This document shows positions 57,554 to 64,000 of a DNA stretch of 64,000 nucleotides, piece by piece. Where the stretch lies: positions 806,001 to 870,000 of the forward strand of contig NZ_JAMFMA010000001.1 of the NCBI RefSeq assembly GCF_023502425.1, in the 5' to 3' direction. Origin of the DNA: Flagellimonas spongiicola. Its GTDB lineage: Bacteria; Bacteroidota; Bacteroidia; Flavobacteriales; Flavobacteriaceae. Both the position numbers and the translations under genes were made by a program. Position 1 is the first letter of the stretch, and each line of letters starts with the position of its first letter. The notes below the pieces were generated by a model. It made no database searches. It saw only the letters and a program-made list of their open reading frames with translations, and was not told where the DNA came from.

Positions 57554-58309
57554 ATGGATCAATGGTACCATTATGTGCTTTTAGTGGTTGTGGGTTTTGC
57601 CGTAGGCTTTATCAATACCGTGGCTGGTGGTGGTTCATTGCTCTCATTACCCACCTTGATATTTCTGGGATTACCGCCGGCCGTAGCCAATGGAACCAAT
57701 AGGGTGGCTATTGTAATACAAACTGCAATGGCAACTGCCGGATTCAAAAGTAAGGGCGTATCCACATTTCCTTTTAATATATACCTCGGTATTTCCGCTT
57801 TTTTAGGAGCTATCGTGGGTGCTCGTATTGCCGTGGATGTTGATGGCGAGGCATTCAACAAAATATTAGCTATTGTAATGATATCCGTGGTTTTGATTAT
57901 CCTATTCAAACCCAAACTAAAACTTGAGGAAATGCAGGAGCGTTTGACCGGTAAATATTTATGGGTCAGCATCATCGTCTTTTTCTTCTTTGGTATTTAC
58001 GGAGGCTTTATTAATGCTGGGCTTGGATTTTTGATGATTCTTTTCATGCATTTTTATAACCGGATGAACCTGGTTAGAGTCAATGCCACCAAGGTGATGG
58101 TCGTATTTATCTATATGCTGGCTGCATTGGCAGTTTTTGCTTTTAACGATAAGGTGGAATGGAAAGTTGGTCTGATATTGGCCATTGGAAACGGAACGGG
58201 AGCCTGGGTATCCAGCCGTTTTTCGGTGAAGAAGGGTGATGGATTCATCAAAAAATTTTTGGTGGCCATGGTACTGGTCATGGCTATAAAACTTTGGTTT
58301 TTTAATTGA
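57554..58309 (+). CDS. TauE/SafE family sulfite/anion exporter permease
   Basis: A 251-residue membrane protein with about seven membrane segments. N-terminal GFINTVAGGGSLLSLPTLIF (about residues 18-37) and the NGTNRVAI segment are the family signature; a second half repeats the pattern (FINAGLGFLMILFMHFY). The ATG at 57554 is preferred to a GTG six bases earlier. It is followed 15 bases later by the DegT aminotransferase; the substrate (sulfite, sulfoacetate or other anion) is not evident. Confidence 0.88.
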   Translation: MDQWYHYVLLVVVGFAVGFINTVAGGGSLLSLPTLIFLGLPPAVANGTNRVAIVIQTAMATAGFKSKGVSTFPFNIYLGISAFLGAIVGARIAVDVDGEAFNKILAIVMISVVLIILFKPKLKLEEMQERLTGKYLWVSIIVFFFFGIYGGFINAGLGFLMILFMHFYNRMNLVRVNATKVMVVFIYMLAALAVFAFNDKVEWKVGLILAIGNGTGAWVSSRFSVKKGDGFIKKFLVAMVLVMAIKLWFFN

Positions 58310-58324
58310 TAAAATAGTTGGAAT

Positions 58325-59518
58325 ATGCCCGGATTTGAACTTTTTGGGGAAAACGAGAAAAAACAAGTACAAGATGTCCTCGACTCTGGTGTATTGATGC
58401 GTTATGGCTTTGATGGCATGCGTAACGGCCATTGGAAAGCCAAGGAGTTGGAAAAGGCCTTAGCGGAAAGGATGCAGACAGGATATGTACATCTTACCAG
58501 CAGTGGTACATCCGCTTTAACCGTTGCTTTAGCCAGTGCAGGCGTGGGAGCAGGGGATGAGGTAATCATGCCTACCTTTACCTTTGTTGCAAGTTTTGAG
58601 TCCATTCTTGCCTTGGGCGCAGTGCCAGTTTTGGTTGATGTTGATGATACCCTAACCTTGTCCCCAAGTGCAGTACAAAAAGCGTTGACCGATAAAACCA
58701 AGGTGATCATGCCGGTCCATATGTGTGGGTCCATGGCAAACCTCAAGGCTTTGCAGGAAATTTGTAAGGCTAATGCTATTTTATTATTGGAAGATGCCTG
58801 TCAAGCCATTGGTGCAACGTATAATGGGCAAGCAGTGGGGAGTATTGGGGATTTAGGATGCCTTTCCTTTGACTATGTAAAGACCATTACCTGTGGAGAA
58901 GGTGGTGCATTGCTGACCAATAAAGAGGCCTATTACCAGAATGCACATATGTACTCAGATCATGGACACGACCATATTGGTTCGGATAGGGGAGCGGAGG
59001 CGCACCCTTTTTTAGGTTACAATTATCGAATTTCCGAACTGAATGCAGCCGTGGGATTGGCACAAGTGGCGCGATTGGATGATTTCTTGACTATTCAAGA
59101 ACGAAATTATACCACATTACGAGAGGCAATTGCGCCAATTGATGGAATCCAGTTTAGGACGGTACCAGAAGGGGGCGCGGAGAACTATTCCTTTTTGAAT
59201 TTTTTCCTACCGAGTGAAGCAAAGGCTGCTGAAGCCCAAAATGCTTTGTCCGAGGCTGGAATTGATGGTTGTTTTTATTGGTACAACAACAATTGGCATT
59301 ATTATCGAAAATGGGAGCACTTAATCAACAAGACTGCCCTTGGCCGATTGCCGAAAGATGTTTTGGAGGCGCTTCCAGATTATAATAAATCGGATTTTTC
59401 AGCCTCCGACCATTGGGTTGGACGTAATTTGTCATGCTTGATAAAACTGAGCTGGACCGAATCTGAAGTTCAGGCCAGGGCGAAGAAAATGGCTGATGTT
59501 CTTGGAGCTATTCTCTAA
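58325..59518 (+). CDS. DegT/DnrJ/EryC1/StrS-family aminotransferase
   Basis: A 397-residue PLP-dependent sugar aminotransferase-type enzyme. PLP lysine is in SFDYVKTITCGEGGALL (about residues 176-192). LLEDACQAIGATYNG (Asp of the PLP pyridine site), HLTSSGTSALTVAL and the C-terminal domain motifs are present. Members aminate keto-sugars in surface polysaccharide synthesis; other sugar-pathway genes are absent, so the context gives no substrate. Its stop overlaps the convergent ribB stop. Confidence 0.9.
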   Translation: MPGFELFGENEKKQVQDVLDSGVLMRYGFDGMRNGHWKAKELEKALAERMQTGYVHLTSSGTSALTVALASAGVGAGDEVIMPTFTFVASFESILALGAVPVLVDVDDTLTLSPSAVQKALTDKTKVIMPVHMCGSMANLKALQEICKANAILLLEDACQAIGATYNGQAVGSIGDLGCLSFDYVKTITCGEGGALLTNKEAYYQNAHMYSDHGHDHIGSDRGAEAHPFLGYNYRISELNAAVGLAQVARLDDFLTIQERNYTTLREAIAPIDGIQFRTVPEGGAENYSFLNFFLPSEAKAAEAQNALSEAGIDGCFYWYNNNWHYYRKWEHLINKTALGRLPKDVLEALPDYNKSDFSASDHWVGRNLSCLIKLSWTESEVQARAKKMADVLGAIL

Positions 59519-60651
59519 TAATTCACATAGTCCACAATCTCAAGACCATAGCCCACCATGCCAACCCGTCTGGTTTGGGCTGAATTGGTCAGTAGCCTGA
59601 TCTTGGAGATATCCAAGTCGTGTAATATTTGTGCGCCAATACCAAAATCCTTGGCATCCATATCAATTTTCGGAGCCTTATGGATACCTTCGGCTTGTAG
59701 TTTTTTGAATTCTGCCAATCGCCCTAAAAGGTTCATATGCTGATTACCTTGGTTGATAAAAATCATCGCGCCGTTTTCTTCAGCATTGATAGCATTGAAC
59801 ATCCGCTGTAAACGCTCATCAGGATTATTGGTCAATGTGCCCAGCATATCATTATTGATCAATGTGGAATTGATACGGGTCAGCACCGGCTCACCGGATT
59901 TCCAATGTCCTTTGGTCAAGGCGATGTGCACTTGATCATTGGTAGTTTGCTTATATGCCCGTAGTCGAAAATCCCCAAAGCGGGTTTTGATATCAAAGGA
60001 TTCCTTACGTTCAATAAGGCTATCGTGCTCCATGCGATAAGCAATCAAATCTTCAATGGAGACTATTTTTAAATCGAATTTTTTTGCCACCTCAATCAAT
60101 TGAGGAAGACGTGCCATGGAACCATCCTCGTTCATGATTTCCACGATTACGCCAGCAGGTTGTAAATCGGCCAAACGCGCAAAATCAATTGCGGCCTCTG
60201 TATGGCCTGTTCTTCTCAACACCCCACCTTCCTTTGCGATTAAAGGGAAAATATGCCCGGGACGCGCTAAATCATGTGGCTTGGTGGCTTGTTCCGTAAG
60301 CGCGATAATCGTTTTTGCACGATCACCTGCAGAGATTCCTGTGGTTACACCGTTACCCCGTAAATCCACGGATACGGTAAATGCAGTTTCCAGAGGGTCC
60401 GAATTATGGCTCACCATTTTATGTAACCCTAAATCCTCACAACGCCCTTCTGTTAAAGGCACGCAAATCAAGCCACGCCCATGTGTGGCCATGAAATTCA
60501 CGGTCTCAGAGGTTATCAATTCTGCGGCAGCAAGAAAGTCACCTTCGTTTTCACGGTTTTCGTCATCTACAACAATGATGACTTTTCCTTGTCTGATGTC
60601 CTCAATGGCCTCTTCTATGGCATTGAGTTGGATTTTATCTTTATCGGTCAT
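59515..60651 (-). CDS. ribB: 3,4-dihydroxy-2-butanone-4-phosphate synthase with degenerate GTP cyclohydrolase II domain
   Basis: A 378-residue RibBA-like protein of riboflavin synthesis. The N-terminal DHBP synthase (residues about 5-205) is intact: DDENRENEGDFL, RPGHIFPL and RTGHTEAAIDF. The C-terminal domain is GTP-cyclohydrolase-II-like but has lost its zinc cysteines: where the family reads CLTGDxxxSxRCDCG it reads LINNDMLGTLTNNPDERLQ, and EGRGIGL is QGNQHMNL. It should therefore make 3,4-dihydroxybutanone phosphate but not open GTP. The ATG at 60651 follows the LptF/G stop by one base. Confidence 0.92.
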   Translation of the reverse strand: MTDKDKIQLNAIEEAIEDIRQGKVIIVVDDENRENEGDFLAAAELITSETVNFMATHGRGLICVPLTEGRCEDLGLHKMVSHNSDPLETAFTVSVDLRGNGVTTGISAGDRAKTIIALTEQATKPHDLARPGHIFPLIAKEGGVLRRTGHTEAAIDFARLADLQPAGVIVEIMNEDGSMARLPQLIEVAKKFDLKIVSIEDLIAYRMEHDSLIERKESFDIKTRFGDFRLRAYKQTTNDQVHIALTKGHWKSGEPVLTRINSTLINNDMLGTLTNNPDERLQRMFNAINAEENGAMIFINQGNQHMNLLGRLAEFKKLQAEGIHKAPKIDMDAKDFGIGAQILHDLDISKIRLLTNSAQTRRVGMVGYGLEIVDYVNY

Positions 60652-60652
60652 A

Positions 60653-62164
60653 TTAATCGCCGTCTTCTTTGTCTTTTTTCTTGAATAGATTCTTGATGCC
60701 ATCTATAATGTGCCCAAAGCCTATCAATCCTCTATCTGCAGTTGCTCTTCGCGTTAGCGAAATACCCATTGGTAACATGATCAGTGTTGATAGCCATGCT
60801 CCTAACGCAGGATGTATGTTTCCTTCTTTGGAATAGTTTCCGGCGAATACCCCGATAAAGTAGTAGGTCAAAAACAGGATGATTGCAATCACCATGGGCA
60901 GTCCCAACCCACCTTTTCGAATAATTGCGCCTAAAGGGGCACCCACGAAAAACAGAATGATACAGCTTAATGCCAGCGCATATTTCTTATGCAATGACAG
61001 AATATGGCTGTTGTAGAACTTAAATCGTTTTTGGAGTTCATCCTTTTTGGCAATCACTGTGGTCAAGATTCCCTTGGCCGAGGTTTGGGCAGAACTCATT
61101 ACTTGTAACTGTTGCCAATCTGGAAGCGTGTCCACAAATTCCTGCACCGAGGAAATGCTATCATATTGAGCTTTCTGTTCCTCTGAAATTTTTGGTTTTA
61201 CCAGGGTGGAGACTTGCTCGCTTTTCTCGATGCTATCATTGACAACAACAGGTGTGAATGCACCAATCCGCGTAGAAATGTTTTTTGAAAAAGCTTCTAC
61301 TTTTTCAAGATTGTTTTTCTCCAAGGAATCAATGTCCTTAACCAGTCGAAAAACATTTTTCATTTTATCGGTGGTAATATTACCATCCTCCTCCAAATCT
61401 TGGTTGTTGAGCTCAGAAATGTCAATATTAATCGTGTACGTGTCGAACTGGGCCTTGGCAAAAGGGTGTTTGCGACGTTCCTTGCTCGACTTTGGCTTGA
61501 GCTCCTCATAGTAATTCCCATCCTTTAAAACCAATTGTATGATATCTGAGTCTTCACTACTGATCAATTCCCCTTCTTTGGCTTTAATTACCGTATTGTT
61601 TACCGCTTGTTCCGTTTTTTTGTGAATTATGACATTGTCCAAAAAACGATCTTGTTCGCCATACTTCTTTTCAACCTTGATGTTCATTCCTTCGCCGGTA
61701 CCTTCAAAATCACTGAACACCCCTTCTGTGATGGCTGCTGCAGGTTTTACCTTGGCAATGTTACGTCTTAGGTTGAACATTTTTTGTTCTGATTTTGGAA
61801 TGATATTATTCGCAAAAAAGAAAGTGACCACTCCCAGAAACAGTACAAAAACAATTAAACTCCGCATACCACGCTGCAGCGAAATTCCAGAGGCTTTCAT
61901 TGCTGCAAACTCATAGTTTTCCGCGAATGTTCCAAAGGTGAGGATGGAGGATAATAATACGGTTAAGGGTAGTACTTTATCAACCAGGGTTGGAATGAAA
62001 TAGAAAATAAACTTGCCAATAATAACAATACCAAGGCCTTTGCCTGCCAAATCATCGATAAATAACCATATTCCTTGGAATATGAAGATCACGATCAAGA
62101 TGCAGAAAGAGCTAAAAAAGTTATAGAGAAACCTCGATAATATATACCGGTCAAGTAATTTCAA
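60653..62164 (-). CDS. LptF/LptG-family lipopolysaccharide export permease
   Basis: A 503-residue YjgP/YjgQ-type permease, probably LptG-like. Three N-terminal membrane segments (for example FSSFCILIVIFIFQGIWLFI), a long periplasmic beta-jellyroll (about 140-390), then three C-terminal segments (LGLPMVIAIILFLTYYFIG). It works with LptB and LptC to extract LPS for transport to the outer membrane. Upstream lolA-like gene is three bases away, forming ftsK-lolA-lptG-ribB. Confidence 0.9.
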   Translation of the reverse strand: MKLLDRYILSRFLYNFFSSFCILIVIFIFQGIWLFIDDLAGKGLGIVIIGKFIFYFIPTLVDKVLPLTVLLSSILTFGTFAENYEFAAMKASGISLQRGMRSLIVFVLFLGVVTFFFANNIIPKSEQKMFNLRRNIAKVKPAAAITEGVFSDFEGTGEGMNIKVEKKYGEQDRFLDNVIIHKKTEQAVNNTVIKAKEGELISSEDSDIIQLVLKDGNYYEELKPKSSKERRKHPFAKAQFDTYTINIDISELNNQDLEEDGNITTDKMKNVFRLVKDIDSLEKNNLEKVEAFSKNISTRIGAFTPVVVNDSIEKSEQVSTLVKPKISEEQKAQYDSISSVQEFVDTLPDWQQLQVMSSAQTSAKGILTTVIAKKDELQKRFKFYNSHILSLHKKYALALSCIILFFVGAPLGAIIRKGGLGLPMVIAIILFLTYYFIGVFAGNYSKEGNIHPALGAWLSTLIMLPMGISLTRRATADRGLIGFGHIIDGIKNLFKKKDKEDGD

Positions 62165-62167
62165 TGC

Positions 62168-62815
62168 TTAATTTCTTATGATGTAGTACCCTTCGTCCTC
62201 GTATTTTTTCGCGTTAAAGGTAAACAGTGTACTTGACAATGCTTGATTGGTTTTGAAAGAATTAACGGTAATGGTGGTTTTGGTACTGTTTTTACCAGTT
62301 TGAATAAGCTTGTAAATGTGTTTGGTACCCATATCGATGCCCAATAGAATTGATTGAATTTCCGTGTTGGAATCGATTGGGGTTAATTTGACATATTGGA
62401 TTTTACGTCCACCAACATTTTGAAGGATATCCCAGGCATAATTATGGCCAGACCGGTAAAAAGTCAACATTTTTGATGGGGTGATGTTATTATCATCCTC
62501 AGAAATGGCATCTATGGTGACTTCCTCATTTTCTGGAACAATTGTGTAGACTTTAGCACCATCGCTCATAACCTGTGCACCTAAGTAATCCAAGAAGTAA
62601 TTCTCGCCACTGAGGGTGACATTACCACTGGATTCTTGATTTATGTTGGCCTCGGTGTTTTCGAGTCCGTATTTAAAATCAATTTGAATGTTATCATAAC
62701 TGGTGACTTTCGCGTAAACCTCTTCAAGCAGTGCCTTGGCCTTGTCTGAGTTCTGTGCATTTACTGCTAAGGTTAAACTGAATATTCCTATGAATAAAAA
62801 TAGTTTTTTGAACAT
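62168..62815 (-). CDS. LolA-like outer-membrane lipoprotein carrier
   Basis: A 215-residue periplasmic protein (ATG at 62815, signal ending LAVNAQ). It has the unclosed beta-barrel pattern of LolA, with IQIDFKYGLENTEANI, YFLDYLGAQVMSDGAKVYTI and STLFTFNAKK. LolA ferries lipoproteins from the inner to the outer membrane; the many lipoproteins in this window would be its kind of cargo. The ATG at 62833 would overlap ftsK. Confidence 0.85.
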   Translation of the reverse strand: MFKKLFLFIGIFSLTLAVNAQNSDKAKALLEEVYAKVTSYDNIQIDFKYGLENTEANINQESSGNVTLSGENYFLDYLGAQVMSDGAKVYTIVPENEEVTIDAISEDDNNITPSKMLTFYRSGHNYAWDILQNVGGRKIQYVKLTPIDSNTEIQSILLGIDMGTKHIYKLIQTGKNSTKTTITVNSFKTNQALSSTLFTFNAKKYEDEGYYIIRN

Positions 62816-62819
62816 GCTG

Positions 62820-64000
62820 TTATTTTGTCTCATTTTCCAATAATTGATCTAGGGCAAAGATATCGGGAACCAATACTTGTCTCGCTTTACTCCCTTCAAA
62901 GGGTCCCACAATACCAGCAGCTTCCAACTGATCTATGATTCTTCCAGCCCTATTGTATCCTAATTTTAATTTACGTTGGATCAAAGATGCGGAACCTTGC
63001 TGCGCATTTACAATGACTTCTGCGGCATCGCGGAACATTGCATCCCTGTCCGCAATGTCATAATCAATACCCGTGCCAGAATCCTCACCTACATATTCTG
63101 GCAGAAGATGTGCGTCAGGGTAAGCTCTTTGCGATCCAATATACTCCGTGATTTTTGCTACTTCTGGGGTATCAACGAAGGCACATTGTAGTCGCGTAAC
63201 ATCGTTACCTTGGGTAAACAACATGTCACCTCGTCCAATTAATTGATCTGCACCTTGAGAATCCAAGATGGTTCTTGAATCTATTTTTGAAGTCACCCGA
63301 AATGCAATACGTGCAGGGAAATTAGCCTTGATTATCCCCGTAATAACATTTACAGACGGTCTTTGCGTTGCAATAATCAAATGGATACCAATGGCCCTGG
63401 CCAATTGTGCTAGTCTTGCTATTGGGGCTTCCACTTCCTTTCCAGCGGTCATAATCAGGTCAGCAAACTCATCAATGACCAAAATCACGTAGGGTAAAAA
63501 CTTATGCCCATCATTTGGGTTCAATTTTCTGGCCTTGAATTTGACATTATACTCCTTGATGTTACGGACCATCGCTGATTTCAATAGTTCATATCGATTG
63601 TCCATTTCGATACATAAGGAATTCAAGGTATTGATGACCTTGGTGTTATCTGTGATTATCGCATCCTCGGAATCTGGTAGTTTCGCCAGAAAGTGTCGCT
63701 CAATTTTATTGTAAAGCGTTAATTCCACTTTTTTAGGGTCTACTAGAACAAATTTGATTTCCGCCGGATGTTTTTTGTAAAGTAAGGAAGTTATCACCGC
63801 ATTTAGGCCCACGGATTTTCCTTGTCCCGTTGCACCTGCCATAAGCATATGTGGCATCTTGGCTAAATCCACTACAAAGGTTTCATTGCTTATGGTCTTG
63901 CCAAAAGCAATGGGAAGCTCCATTTCCGCTTTTTGAAATTTATTGGAAGCGATAACCGAACGCATGGAAACCACACTTGCATTTTTATTGGGCACCTCAA
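62820..64000 (-). CDS. ftsK: DNA translocase FtsK (C-terminal part, 5' end outside window)
   Basis: The last roughly 393 codons of ftsK; the frame is open to base 64000. The RecA-like motor has Walker A GATGQGKSVGLNAVI (about residues 53-67 of the visible part) and Walker B YVILVIDEFADLI. QRPSVNVITGIIKANFPARI is typical. A gamma (winged-helix) domain at the end, LIQRKLKLGYNRAGRIIDQL, reads KOPS sequences and activates XerCD at dif. FtsK pumps DNA through the division septum. Confidence 0.95.
   Translation of the reverse strand, partial: EVPNKNASVVSMRSVIASNKFQKAEMELPIAFGKTISNETFVVDLAKMPHMLMAGATGQGKSVGLNAVITSLLYKKHPAEIKFVLVDPKKVELTLYNKIERHFLAKLPDSEDAIITDNTKVINTLNSLCIEMDNRYELLKSAMVRNIKEYNVKFKARKLNPNDGHKFLPYVILVIDEFADLIMTAGKEVEAPIARLAQLARAIGIHLIIATQRPSVNVITGIIKANFPARIAFRVTSKIDSRTILDSQGADQLIGRGDMLFTQGNDVTRLQCAFVDTPEVAKITEYIGSQRAYPDAHLLPEYVGEDSGTGIDYDIADRDAMFRDAAEVIVNAQQGSASLIQRKLKLGYNRAGRIIDQLEAAGIVGPFEGSKARQVLVPDIFALDQLLENETK

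Noticed and set aside
60116..60688. 190-codon open frame on the plus strand across ribB
   Set aside because: Antisense to an intact, motif-rich ribB gene; its translation is low-complexity (Ser/Pro/Ala/Val-rich) without family features.

Overview
The window is a chromosomal segment from a member of the Bacteroidota, most likely a marine Flavobacteriaceae (Muricauda/Maribacter-like; genus not resolved). The basis is AT-rich DNA, perfect TAnnTTTG/TTG promoters typical of Bacteroidota, a Bacteroidota-type SRP RNA, many lipoproteins, a FecI/FecR/TonB-STN/DUF4249 module, subclass B1 metallo-beta-lactamase, DUF3570/DUF4266 proteins and a RibB with a degenerate cyclohydrolase tail. Coding density is high and genes sit on both strands.

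Layout. 0-5.7 kb: response regulator fragment, exported beta-helix lipoprotein, thioesterase, glutamine cyclotransferase, SRP RNA, short-chain dehydrogenase, small lipoprotein, transaldolase. 5.7-14.2 kb: a thioredoxin-fold lipoprotein without its cysteines, an ABC-F ATPase with one intact and one dead ATP site, a membrane protein, a fasciclin protein, pheT and a TlpA-like lipoprotein. 14.2-20.3 kb: leuB-leuA, a TPR-like protein, a pseudouridine synthase, panB and an NTF2-like protein. 20.3-25.6 kb: a minus-strand redox cluster (thioredoxin, ApbE, DUF4266, DUF3570, a histidine-rich TPR protein, SCO). 25.6-30.5 kb: serine dehydratase, dnaK and an outer-membrane protein. 30.6-34.1 kb: a tightly overlapping molybdate uptake operon (modA-mop-modB-modC) that ends in a lipoprotein B1 metallo-beta-lactamase. 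34.2-39.4 kb: ECF sigma, FecR, TonB receptor and DUF4249. 39.5-53 kb: accessory genes (alpha/beta hydrolase, M61-like peptidase, two AraC regulators, bestrophin, a Tat-exported PLP enzyme, NlpC/P60 protein, serine hydrolase, erythromycin-esterase-like protein). 53.2-57.24 kb: a putative integron-type gene-cassette array without an integrase. 57.3-64 kb: tRNA-Ser, a TauE/SafE permease, a DegT aminotransferase, and the envelope/cell-division block ftsK-lolA-lptF/G-ribB.

The main discovery candidate is the 53.2-57.24 kb array. Four unrelated genes on one strand are separated by three structured elements. Measured from AAC to GTT these are 123, 124 and 124 bp. They share terminal sequences, and two of them are imperfect palindromes. 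Two unrelated proteins end in the same residues (NTAANN) because the element supplies their last codons and stop. This is the anatomy of integron attC sites and cassettes (a CALIN), here next to a tRNA-Ser gene. Secondary candidates are the ApbE/DUF4266/DUF3570/His-rich TPR/SCO cluster, the beta-lactamase translationally coupled to modC, the ABC-F protein with one composite ATP site destroyed from both sides, and a Tat-exported threonine-aldolase-like enzyme.
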